Origin: an uncultured Methanobrevibacter sp.
GTDB lineage: Archaea > Methanobacteriota > Methanobacteria > Methanobacteriales > Methanobacteriaceae
Assembly (NCBI GenBank): GCA_904501935.1
Contig: CAJGDA010000059.1
Location: 1 to 9,414 of the forward strand
DNA: 9,414 nucleotides
Direction of reading: 5' to 3'
The notes below the pieces were generated by a model that saw only the letters and a program-made list of their open reading frames with translations, searched no databases and had not been told where the DNA came from. Below, piece after piece: positions 1 to 6,102 of the stretch. How positions within the stretch are numbered: the first letter of the stretch is position 1; each line of letters begins with the position of its first letter. Both the position numbers and the translations under genes were made by a program.

Positions 1-140
1 ATGGTGGTACAAACACATTTATGGATGGTTCTCCTTACTCCTACTTAACTTATGGTAAACCTATGAGTATGGGTAGAAGAATTGCTCTTGAAATAAAAAG
101 AGGAATTGAAAGGGATGAATTAGAAAAAATAATAACATAA
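1..140 (+). CDS. purP: PurP C-terminus (formate-dependent AICAR ligase), 5'-truncated
   Basis: Only the last 45 codons are present; the reading frame starts at base 3 and ends at TAA 138-140. The tail reads GGTNTFMDGSPYSYLTYGKP followed by MSMGRRIALEIKRGIERDEL and ends EKIIT. I recognise this as the end of archaeal 5-formaminoimidazole-4-carboxamide ribonucleotide synthetase: the family ends with a GG(S/T)N motif, an 'MGRRIAREI' helix and a final EE(V/I)(V/I)T. PurP is an ATP-grasp enzyme of the cytoplasm that uses formate and ATP to formylate AICAR to FAICAR, replacing the folate-dependent PurH step in archaea. The GGTN stretch lies in the ATP-grasp C-terminal region that contributes metal and nucleotide contacts. 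The gene enters from the left, so start, promoter and most of the enzyme are not visible. Identification is by recalled similarity over a short stretch, but that stretch is distinctive. Confidence 0.87.
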   Translation, partial: GGTNTFMDGSPYSYLTYGKPMSMGRRIALEIKRGIERDELEKIIT

Positions 141-203
141 ATTGTTATTATTTTTCATTTTTTTCTATTTTTTAATTTTACTTAAAAAACCGCTTTTTTT
201 AAG
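141..203. terminator. T-rich and hairpin terminator region between convergent genes
   Basis: This stretch separates purP (+) from the minus-strand membrane gene that ends at 211. Bases 141-180 carry several T-runs on the + strand, the usual archaeal intrinsic termination signal for purP. Bases 181-203 form an inverted repeat: arm CTTAAAAAA (181-189), a five-base loop, and arm TTTTTTAAG (195-203), nine paired bases. Each arm gives a T-run on one strand, so it could end transcription in both directions. Stem strength is low because it is nearly all A-T. Confidence 0.6.
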
Positions 204-210
204 CTTAATT

Positions 211-624
211 TTATTGCTTAATATTTTTACTAGTTTTTTTCTTTTTACCGGTGTTTTGTTTTTTCTCATATTCTTTCAGTGCCTTTGCACGGCTTAATTT
301 GGTCCATGCACCGACAAAACCAACAAGAGCCCCAACAATGATAATTAAAATGGTTGTGGAAATTATTCCTGTCTCAGTTGCGAAGAAACCGGTAGGTTGT
401 CCGAAATATCCATCTAAGAATAATATTACGATTGGGGTGGATGCTAATGCTCCAAGTATTGTTCCCATTTTAAGGTCTTTTTGTCCATATCCTGCGTATA
501 AAAGTCCCATTGCTGAAAATGGATAAAACCAATCCCAATACATCCATCCAAATATTATAAATGCGGCTGCTATAGCAGCTCCAAATATTAAAGCTTTAAT
601 ATTTATTTCCGGTAAGTTTGCCAT
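211..624 (-). CDS. Small polytopic membrane protein, DUF5518-like
   Basis: A 137-residue integral membrane protein of unknown function. Hydrophobic segments lie at about residues 10-28, 32-47, 54-71 and 87-108, followed by a very basic tail (109-137, with KKKK near the end) that should stay in the cytoplasm. The middle segment pattern, 'GLLYAGYGQKDLKMGTILGA', resembles the archaeal DUF5518 pattern of a glycine-rich helix, a short polar turn and a second small-residue helix. The start at 624 is supported by GGAGA (631-635) a suitable distance upstream. It is the last gene of the minus-strand run, 17 bases after the stop of a second, probably paralogous, membrane gene. No catalytic residues are apparent. 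The family assignment is by pattern only and may be wrong; the membrane nature is certain. Confidence 0.8.
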   Translation of the reverse strand: MANLPEINIKALIFGAAIAAAFIIFGWMYWDWFYPFSAMGLLYAGYGQKDLKMGTILGALASTPIVILFLDGYFGQPTGFFATETGIISTTILIIIVGALVGFVGAWTKLSRAKALKEYEKKQNTGKKKKTSKNIKQ

Positions 625-641
625 ATTATTTCTCCAAATAT

Positions 642-1010
642 TTATTCTTTATGAGCCAATGCTCCTCCTAACGCTCCAGTAATTCCCATCACAATTGCAT
701 AATAAATTAATTCAAATATTATTGTGGTAATGCTTGTAATTCCAGAAATTGTAAATCCGGTCAATCCTCCGAAAATACCTGCTAAACTACCTCCGAATGT
801 TGCAACTAGGATGAATAGCACAGCAGAAAGGATTGTGCCTAATGCTCCTGCAAGTGCCGCATTCCACATGCCTCCCAGCGCACCTTCCTTTGCAAGATAT
901 CCTGTGATGAATCCAACAATTAATAATCCTACAAATTGATAATGTGGGAAAAATGATGCTACAATTACTGATAATATGAAACCTATAATTACTGCGCTCC
1001 ATTTTGTCAT
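642..1010 (-). CDS. Small polytopic membrane protein, DUF5518 family
   Basis: A 122-residue, glycine- and alanine-rich membrane protein with helices at about 5-21, 26-40, 48-70 and 92-117, possibly one more at 72-90. The stretch 'VGLLIVGFITGYLAKEGALG' followed by GGMWNAALAGALG is the DUF5518-like core seen in many methanogen membrane proteins; the function of that family is unknown. I start it at ATG 1010 (MTKWSAVI). A longer frame opens at GTG 1019, but that GTG lies inside a good ribosome site, GGTGATT (1014-1020), which points to the ATG four bases downstream. It sits 20 bases after the flavodoxin stop and 17 bases before the next membrane gene, so the three are probably cotranscribed. No enzyme motif is visible. 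Confidence 0.85.
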   Translation of the reverse strand: MTKWSAVIIGFILSVIVASFFPHYQFVGLLIVGFITGYLAKEGALGGMWNAALAGALGTILSAVLFILVATFGGSLAGIFGGLTGFTISGITSITTIIFELIYYAIVMGITGALGGALAHKE

Positions 1011-1013
1011 AAT

Positions 1014-1020
1014 AATCACC
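1014..1020 (-). promoter_or_regulatory. Ribosome binding site GGTGATT deciding the start at 1010
   Basis: On the minus strand the bases read GGTGATT followed by ATT and then ATG at 1010. GGTGAT pairs with the 3' end of archaeal 16S rRNA. The site overlaps an in-frame GTG at 1019, which makes that GTG an unlikely start. Confidence 0.7.
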
Positions 1021-1030
1021 TTTTATATAA

Positions 1031-1492
1031 TTATTGTATGTTATTAATAAATGTATTTATTTTTTTGTCAGGATTTTCAATATCTTCTGAAGTCAAAAAC
1101 ATTGTTGAAATTTGATTTTTGCCGCTAACGAAGGCTATTTTTTCAAGTGTTTTATCGTATCCACCACCCATGCAGGTGCAAAATGAAGCCATATTTTTAA
1201 TGTGGTCCCTATATTTAACTAGATAAGTAAAAACGGGTGGCGCCATATTTGAAGACCATACGGGTGTTCCCACAATTATCAAATCATAATCTGAAGGATT
1301 TTTTGAAATCGGGTCAATATCGCTAGCCCTTCCCATTGTCGCATTCATTCCACCTTTCATGAATCCAAGTTTTCCTTTATATTTTTCACCATCGGTAATC
1401 TCTTCAATATCGCAATCAAGTTTCTTTTGAAGTTTATTTGCAATTTCTTTTGTTGTATTGGTTCTTGAGTAATAAACTATTAAAGTTTTCAT
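1031..1492 (-). CDS. Flavodoxin family protein
   Basis: A 153-residue cytoplasmic flavodoxin-fold protein expected to bind FMN and carry electrons or act as a small reductase. It starts with a hydrophobic beta strand, MKTLIVYYS, followed at once by the phosphate loop SRTNTT (9-14), matching the S/T-x-T-x-x-T flavodoxin signature. A second FMN contact is GTPVWSSNMAPP (75-86), and CTCMGGG (105-111) fits the loop next to the isoalloxazine ring. Length is in the short-chain flavodoxin range. The ribosome site AGGTG (1498-1502) overlaps the stop codon of the helicase gene upstream (1501-1503), so the two are probably translated from one message and may be coupled. The redox partner is not shown by the sequence. 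Closely related families include NADPH-dependent FMN reductases, but the loops favour flavodoxin. Confidence 0.9.
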   Translation of the reverse strand: MKTLIVYYSRTNTTKEIANKLQKKLDCDIEEITDGEKYKGKLGFMKGGMNATMGRASDIDPISKNPSDYDLIIVGTPVWSSNMAPPVFTYLVKYRDHIKNMASFCTCMGGGYDKTLEKIAFVSGKNQISTMFLTSEDIENPDKKINTFINNIQ

Positions 1493-1500
1493 TTTTACAC

Positions 1501-4098
1501 CTAATAAATATCTTTTAATTTGTCTTTGATTTGATCAAGAATGGCCTGATGCATTCTTTTTGTAAATTCACCTTTATCATTTTGATTTAAAACATCCAGA
1601 TAACCTTGTGAAACTAGGTTGAATGCAAAAGGACTAGGTATTACAGTATCTATTGTTTTTATATCCATTTCTTCTGCATCTATCATATTTATAACTTTCA
1701 ATGCATTTTTAATATCCATGTAGTCTTCAAGCGATTCTCGTCTGGCTTCTTTTAGTATTGAGAAATTATCATCCATGTCCTGTACAAATTTTAACAGTAT
1801 TTTCCCGCGCACTTGCTGTCTTCCAACAGATTTGGATTCTCCTTTATAGTGTCTTAGAGTCATTAAAGATCTTCCAGCACAGTGTCTAAATCTAGAGGCC
1901 AGAGTTTCGGTTTTATTCAATGAATTTGTTAATATTGTTTCAAAGTTCTCTGGATTCAATTCATTAAATGATTCCAATCCTCCGATTTTTCCGTCCGAAC
2001 TTAAGTAAAAACCATTGTCTGAAATTGATATGGTCACATTCATATTGTATTTTTTAGCGACAATATATGCTGTTGCTCTTGATAATGCATCGTTGACTTT
2101 TCTTCCAAACAATGAATGGAATATTACAAAGCGCCTTCCTCCAAATCCTTTATAATATTCAATCAGCAATAATCTGTTGCTTGGTATTTTGGCATATTTG
2201 TATTGCTCAACGAAGTATTCGTATATGGAATTGGCCGCAAAGTCATCAACATACAAGTAGTCATAAATGAACTCCATTATTTCCTCTTTGCTTCGGCGGT
2301 ATTCAAATTTGGTTTCCATGTGTGACCTGAAGCGTTGAATGTCCATTGCAAGGTCAAAAGATAATGGGAGTTGCTGCGAAAACCAGGAGGGTATTGTTGG
2401 CGGTCCAGTTGATGGGGTTACATTGATGGTCATTCCCTTTCCGTAGTTGAATCTGTAGGTTTTACCGCCCAAAACAAAGGTATCCCCTTTTTTCAGCCTT
2501 TCCATAAATGATTCTTCAATTTTCCCGACAGTTTCGCCATCGCATTTGACCAAAACGCCAGAACTATCTGGTATTGTTCCTATATTTGTTGAATAGAGCA
2601 TTCTGGCTAATTTGCCTCTTTTTCCAAATGTTCTTTTATCATAATCAATCCAGATTTTTGCATAAACATATCTCTCTTCGAGTTCAGGGTATTCTCCGGC
2701 CATGTAGCTTAATACATCCTCATAATCGTCTCTTGAGAGGTTTTTGTAACAATAGCTCTTTTTGATTACATCGTAAGCATAATCAATGTCCCATGTGTTT
2801 TCTATACTCATTCCATAAATGTGTTGGGCCAAAACATCTAGACAATTGGTTGGGATGTTGATTTTGTCGATTTTTCCTTCTTTAGCATTTTTAAGTAGCA
2901 CTGAGCATTCTACTAGGTCATCACGATTTGTTACGATTATTCGTCCTTTAGATTTTTCATGTAGCTTGTGCCCACTTCTTCCAATTCTTTGAAGCGCCCT
3001 TGCAACTGATTTCGGAGAGTTTATCAAAACGACAAGGTCGATATATCCAATGTCAATACCTAATTCCAGTGAAGTTGATGATACAACAGCTTTAAGCTTT
3101 CCTTCTTTTAGCTTATTTTCTGTTTCCAGACGTACTTCCTTTGAAAGTGAGGAATGGTGGGCCATAATGTTTGAATCATCATAGTTCATCGGATACATTT
3201 TCTTTAAGTTATAAACAAATCTTTCAGTTCCGCTTCGAGTATTGGTAAAAATTAATGTTGTCTTATTTTCTTGAATCAGGTCATCAAGTAGGTCATACAT
3301 CCCCAAACGAGTATCTTCTTCATCAGCAAGTACAATGTCACTTACAGGACACATTACTTCCATATCCAGTTCTTTTAAATAATTGATGTCAACTATTTTG
3401 CAACTTCTGCCAACACCATATTCATAACCCACAAGAAACTTAGCAACTTCTTCAAGTGGGCTGACAGTTGCTGAAAGGCCTATTCTTGTAAATTGGCCAA
3501 TTAGATGTTGCAATCTTTCTAAAGATAAGCTTAAATGAACTCCTCGTTTATTTTCGGCTAAAGAGTGAATCTCGTCAACAATAACATATTTGACTCCACT
3601 CAATTTTTCCCTGAACTTTGGTGCAACAAGCAGAATTGATAACGTTTCGGGTGTTGTAATTAGGATATGTGGCGGTTTTTTAAGCATTTTTTGTCTTTGA
3701 TATTGGGTTGTATCTCCAGTTCGCACGGCTTTTCTTATTCCGAGTTTGTGGCCTGCGATTTCTTCTATTCCTTTTAATGGTTCATCTAAATTTTTTTCAA
3801 TATCATTGTCCAATGCCTTAAGGGGAGAAATGTAGATGCAATAAACCTTATCTTCCAACTCTTCTTTCTCAGCAAGTGCTGCCAATTCGCTGATTACTGA
3901 TAAAAAAGCGGTTAATGTTTTACCTGACCCTGTTGGTGATGAAATGAGGATGTTATTCTTTTTGTGAATGTCAATGATTGATTTTTTCTGAGCAGGTGTG
4001 AAATCACTGAATTGTGAATCAAACCATTTTTGAACCCAAGGGTGCAAAGTTTTAAAAATCTGCTTTTTTGTGTAACTTTTAGTTTGATTTTCAATCAT
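1501..4098 (-). CDS. lhr: Lhr-type superfamily 2 DEAD/DEAH helicase
   Basis: An 865-residue ATP-dependent helicase of the archaeal Lhr family, matching the Lhr core length. RecA domain 1 has motif I SSPTGSGKT (53-61), Ia SPLKAL (91-96), Ib TTPETL (148-153), II DEIH (175-178) and III SAT (209-211). RecA domain 2 has motif IV region IFTNTRSGTE (283-292), V SSTSLELGIDIG (340-351) and VI QRIGRSGH (370-377). The rest is the winged-helix and beta-sheet platform typical of Lhr, including a PSW motif at 570-572. Archaeal Lhr proteins unwind or anneal RNA-DNA and DNA hybrids and are linked to recombination, repair and RNA metabolism; which applies here cannot be seen. The start at ATG 4098 has GAGGA about eight bases upstream. 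It is the first gene of the minus-strand run and is divergent from the SDR gene across 310 bases. There is no frameshift or missing motif. Confidence 0.95.
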   Translation of the reverse strand: MIENQTKSYTKKQIFKTLHPWVQKWFDSQFSDFTPAQKKSIIDIHKKNNILISSPTGSGKTLTAFLSVISELAALAEKEELEDKVYCIYISPLKALDNDIEKNLDEPLKGIEEIAGHKLGIRKAVRTGDTTQYQRQKMLKKPPHILITTPETLSILLVAPKFREKLSGVKYVIVDEIHSLAENKRGVHLSLSLERLQHLIGQFTRIGLSATVSPLEEVAKFLVGYEYGVGRSCKIVDINYLKELDMEVMCPVSDIVLADEEDTRLGMYDLLDDLIQENKTTLIFTNTRSGTERFVYNLKKMYPMNYDDSNIMAHHSSLSKEVRLETENKLKEGKLKAVVSSTSLELGIDIGYIDLVVLINSPKSVARALQRIGRSGHKLHEKSKGRIIVTNRDDLVECSVLLKNAKEGKIDKINIPTNCLDVLAQHIYGMSIENTWDIDYAYDVIKKSYCYKNLSRDDYEDVLSYMAGEYPELEERYVYAKIWIDYDKRTFGKRGKLARMLYSTNIGTIPDSSGVLVKCDGETVGKIEESFMERLKKGDTFVLGGKTYRFNYGKGMTINVTPSTGPPTIPSWFSQQLPLSFDLAMDIQRFRSHMETKFEYRRSKEEIMEFIYDYLYVDDFAANSIYEYFVEQYKYAKIPSNRLLLIEYYKGFGGRRFVIFHSLFGRKVNDALSRATAYIVAKKYNMNVTISISDNGFYLSSDGKIGGLESFNELNPENFETILTNSLNKTETLASRFRHCAGRSLMTLRHYKGESKSVGRQQVRGKILLKFVQDMDDNFSILKEARRESLEDYMDIKNALKVINMIDAEEMDIKTIDTVIPSPFAFNLVSQGYLDVLNQNDKGEFTKRMHQAILDQIKDKLKDIY

Positions 4099-4334
4099 TT
4101 ATGTTTCCTCAAATTTTATTCTAATATTGTTATAATTTTAATTGACATGATTATATTAATTTTATTAATATTTTGTAGTATGTGTAAGTGTTCAATATAT
4201 TATATTTTAATTGTACTTTTTGTACATCTTTAAAATCAATTTATTATATGTTAATCGTTTTATTTAACTTCTTTAATTATTTTAGTATAATATTTGATTT
4301 AATTAATAAATTTCAGATTTTAATAAGAAGTTTT

Positions 4335-4373
4335 CCCATATAAAAATAATTAAATAGTTCTATTTAATATATA
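4335..4373 (+). promoter_or_regulatory. SDR promoter with a perfect 20-base dyad
   Basis: A candidate TATA element CATATAAAA lies at 4338-4346, predicting a start of transcription near 4366. A second candidate, TTTAATATATA (4363-4373), would predict one near 4394. Directly between them is a perfect inverted repeat, ATTAAATAG (4349-4357), two bases, then CTATTTAAT (4360-4368). With either TATA the dyad would sit where a regulator could block TBP, TFB or RNA polymerase. That it is an operator is inference; the symmetry is directly visible. Confidence 0.5.
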
Positions 4374-4382
4374 ATTATTCAT

Positions 4383-4400
4383 AGGCAAATGCCTTAGGTG
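4383..4400 (+). promoter_or_regulatory. Leader palindrome and Shine-Dalgarno of the SDR gene
   Basis: AGGCAAATGCCT (4383-4394) is a palindrome with five-base arms around AA, and is the most GC-rich patch of the surrounding 300 bases. It is followed at once by AGGTG (4396-4400), a strong ribosome site eight bases before ATG 4409. The palindrome could be a short hairpin just 5' of the ribosome site or a protein-binding site near the start of transcription. Confidence 0.55.
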
Positions 4401-4408
4401 GTAAAAAA

Positions 4409-5179
4409 ATGAAAAACTATTTCGATATTAAAGACAAAGTTGCAGTCGTAACTGGAGCTTCCTCTGGTTTAGGCTGGCAAATTGCACAAGCATATGCAAG
4501 CCAAGGTGCTAAATTAGCATTATTCGCAAGAAGAGAAGACAGATTACTTGAAAATGTTGCTGAAATCGAAAAAGAATTCGGTACTGAAGTAATTTACGCA
4601 GTATGTGATGTAGGTGACTACGACAGCATCACTGCAGCTGTTGCAAAAACTATGGACGCATATGGAAGAATCGATATTTTAGTTAACGCAGCAGGTATGG
4701 GTAACAACAAAATGGTTACCGACCAATCCAACGAAGAATGGGAAAGACACATCCACATTGACTTAAGTGGTGTATACTACATGTGTAAAGCTGTCGGAGA
4801 AATCATGATTGAACAAGAATACGGTAAAATCATCAACATCGGATCCATTCACTCAAGAGTTATCTTCCCTGGTGGAGGTATCAGCGCATACTCCTCAGCT
4901 AAAGGTGGAGTAATGAACTTAACCAAAAACTTAGCTGTAGAATGGGCTAAATACAACATTACCGTAAACGCAATTGGTCCTGCTGTATTTGAAACTGAAT
5001 TAACTGTAGATTCCATTGAAATGGAAGGATTCATGGACCTCATTGCTGCATACTGTCCTGCTGGACGTTTAGGTAAACCTGGTGAATTAGACGGTATTGC
5101 TATTTACTTAGCATCTGACGCATCCAGTTTCTGTACCGGTCAATTAATCTGTATTGACGGTGGATGGACTGCTATTTAA
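4409..5179 (+). CDS. Short-chain dehydrogenase/reductase (SDR), probably highly expressed
   Basis: A 256-residue classical SDR, a cytoplasmic NAD(P)(H)-dependent oxidoreductase. The Rossmann motif TGASSGLG is at 15-22, the adenine-ring Asp in CDV at 66-68, NAAG at 93-96, the catalytic Ser at 146 (IGSIHS), and YSSAK at 161-165 with catalytic Tyr161 and Lys165. The second strand ends LFARRE (38-43), with basic rather than acidic residues, which in this family favours NADP(H). It resembles gluconate 5-dehydrogenase, 3-oxoacyl-ACP reductase and glucose dehydrogenase types; the substrate cannot be told from sequence. Codon use differs sharply from the neighbours: by hand count 10 of 11 Asn codons are AAC, against 2 of 10 in the next gene, and Leu is nearly all TTA. 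That fits a highly expressed gene. It is monocistronic, with its own promoter, strong Shine-Dalgarno and hairpin terminator. Confidence 0.93.
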   Translation: MKNYFDIKDKVAVVTGASSGLGWQIAQAYASQGAKLALFARREDRLLENVAEIEKEFGTEVIYAVCDVGDYDSITAAVAKTMDAYGRIDILVNAAGMGNNKMVTDQSNEEWERHIHIDLSGVYYMCKAVGEIMIEQEYGKIINIGSIHSRVIFPGGGISAYSSAKGGVMNLTKNLAVEWAKYNITVNAIGPAVFETELTVDSIEMEGFMDLIAAYCPAGRLGKPGELDGIAIYLASDASSFCTGQLICIDGGWTAI

Positions 5180-5217
5180 ATAAGAGATTTTTTCTCTTAT
5201 TTTTTTCTATTTTTTTT
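5178..5217 (+). terminator. Hairpin plus T-tract terminator of the SDR gene
   Basis: A perfect 10-base stem, AAATAAGAGA (5178-5187) and TCTCTTATTT (5193-5202), with a five-T loop, overlaps the TAA stop at 5177-5179. T-runs follow at 5200-5206 and 5211-5217. The shape is that of a bacterial-type intrinsic terminator; in archaea the T-tract itself is the main signal. Confidence 0.8.
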
Positions 5218-5232
5218 AAAAGATTATATATT
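5218..5232 (+). promoter_or_regulatory. BRE/TATA promoter of the HEAT-repeat gene
   Basis: AAAAGA (5218-5223) is purine-rich as expected for a BRE, and TTATATATT (5224-5232) is a strong archaeal TATA box. Its centre is 26 bases before the A of ATG 5254, the normal TATA-to-transcription-start distance, so transcription should begin at or next to the start codon. There is no Shine-Dalgarno in between. It begins directly after the T-tract of the SDR terminator. Confidence 0.65.
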
Positions 5233-5253
5233 CCTAAAATCTAATTTAATATC

Positions 5254-6102
5254 ATGTCAAATTTAAGTTTTGAAGAAGCTATTAACAATTTATCAGATGA
5301 TGATGTTAAAGTTAGAAAAGAAGCTATTGAATCATTAGTTGGAACTACTGATGAAGAAGCTATTGACCCATTAATTAAAGCCACCACTGATGATAACGCA
5401 CAAGTCAGGTTTAAGGCAGCTGAAATTTTAGGAAGCATGGGTGAAGTAGCTGTTGATAAATTAATTGAAGAATTTAAAAATGCAGAAGGAAAAGACAAAA
5501 GATTTTTGGCCTTTGCACTTAAAGAAACTGAAGATGAAAAAGTCATTCCTTATTTTGTTGAAGCAACTGAAGATGAAGATTTTGGTGTTAGAAAAGTTGC
5601 TGTTCGTGCTTTAGGTGAACTTCAAGTTGAAGATGAATTGGACACTATTGCAAAATGTCTTGAAGATGAGGATTGGGGTGTTAAACTGGCTGCTATTCAG
5701 GCATTAGGTGACCTTGCAACTGATGATGCAATCAAATTAATAAAAGACGCTAGAAAATCAGAAGATGATAAGGACTTTAAAAAATCTTGTAATAAAGCTA
5801 TTAAAAAAGCTGAAAAAAGACAAAAAGCAAAAAAATCTGGCGAATCAATTGTTAAAGTTATTCCAATGAGCACTATTAAAGAAATTGAAAAGACTAATCC
5901 TCAAAAAGCTATTAAAGAATACGAACGTTATGTTGAAGCAAAACAACCTAAAGATGCTCCATATAAAAGATTATGTGTTCTATATAGAAAAGCTAATGAC
6001 TATGACAATGAAGTCAGAGTCCTGGAAACTGCAATAGATGTATTTGCAGACAATGATAAAAAATTATCTTATTTTGAAAAGAGACTTGCTAAATTGAAAT
6101 AG
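5254..6102 (+). CDS. HEAT-repeat protein with TPR-like C-terminus
   Basis: A 282-residue, soluble, strongly acidic helical-repeat protein. About five HEAT (PBS-lyase type) repeats run from residue 5 to 168; the recurring pattern is D-x-x-V-R/K-x-x-A-x-x-A/S-L-G, for example DDDVKVRKEAIESL (15-28), NAQVRFKAAEILG (48-60), DFGVRKVAVRALG (109-121) and DWGVKLAAIQALG (140-152). A lysine-rich linker follows (about 177-195), then a shorter helical part (207-280) with KAIKEYERYV and YKRLCVLYRKANDYDNEVRVLETAI, which looks like one or two TPR units. Such proteins are scaffolds that bind other proteins; some bacterial relatives are phycobilin lyases, which is not relevant in a methanogen. No catalytic motif is seen. 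Probably leaderless. The stop TAG (6100-6102) directly abuts the stop of the convergent nitrilase gene. Confidence 0.88.
   Translation: MSNLSFEEAINNLSDDDVKVRKEAIESLVGTTDEEAIDPLIKATTDDNAQVRFKAAEILGSMGEVAVDKLIEEFKNAEGKDKRFLAFALKETEDEKVIPYFVEATEDEDFGVRKVAVRALGELQVEDELDTIAKCLEDEDWGVKLAAIQALGDLATDDAIKLIKDARKSEDDKDFKKSCNKAIKKAEKRQKAKKSGESIVKVIPMSTIKEIEKTNPQKAIKEYERYVEAKQPKDAPYKRLCVLYRKANDYDNEVRVLETAIDVFADNDKKLSYFEKRLAKLK

Larger units (their letters stand above)
4099..4408. other. Divergent AT-rich intergenic region between lhr and the SDR gene
   Basis: This 310-base stretch holds no convincing gene. For lhr (minus strand) it has a Shine-Dalgarno GAGGA (4106-4110) and a candidate TATA such as ATTAATATAAT around 4150-4160, which would give a leader of about 30 bases. 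A small inverted repeat TGTAC-TTTTT-GTACA lies at 4212-4226, and an AT-only palindrome at 4297-4311; both are weak evidence in DNA this AT-rich. The right-hand 80 bases form the SDR promoter with two dyads, listed separately. I see no structured RNA, tRNA or attachment site, though a small unrecognised RNA cannot be excluded. Confidence 0.7.

Noticed and set aside
1..48. ATG at base 1 opening a 15-codon frame
   Set aside because: It is out of frame with the clear PurP tail, which runs from base 3 to 140; the ATG is chance.
724..1002. Other overlapping frames opposite or inside the membrane-protein genes
   Set aside because: They lie in the shadow of a coding frame that has a ribosome site, membrane pattern and operon spacing.
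1011..1019. GTG start at 1019 for the second membrane protein
   Set aside because: The GTG is part of the GGTGATT ribosome site; ATG 1010 has the right spacing and gives a normal N-terminus.
4030..4233. Open + strand frame reaching from the 5' end of lhr into the intergenic region
   Set aside because: It is largely antisense to conserved helicase sequence, has no ribosome site, and its hydrophobic content comes from AT-rich DNA.
4297..4311. AT-only palindrome as an operator
   Set aside because: Palindromes made only of A and T are expected by chance in this stretch.
5241..5546. Serine-rich minus-strand frame opposite the HEAT gene
   Set aside because: It mirrors the acidic repeated codons of the HEAT array and has no family-like features.
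5254..5760. HEAT repeats as a true DNA-level tandem repeat
   Set aside because: The similarity is at protein level only; the bases of the units differ widely, so it is an old solenoid, not a recent expansion.
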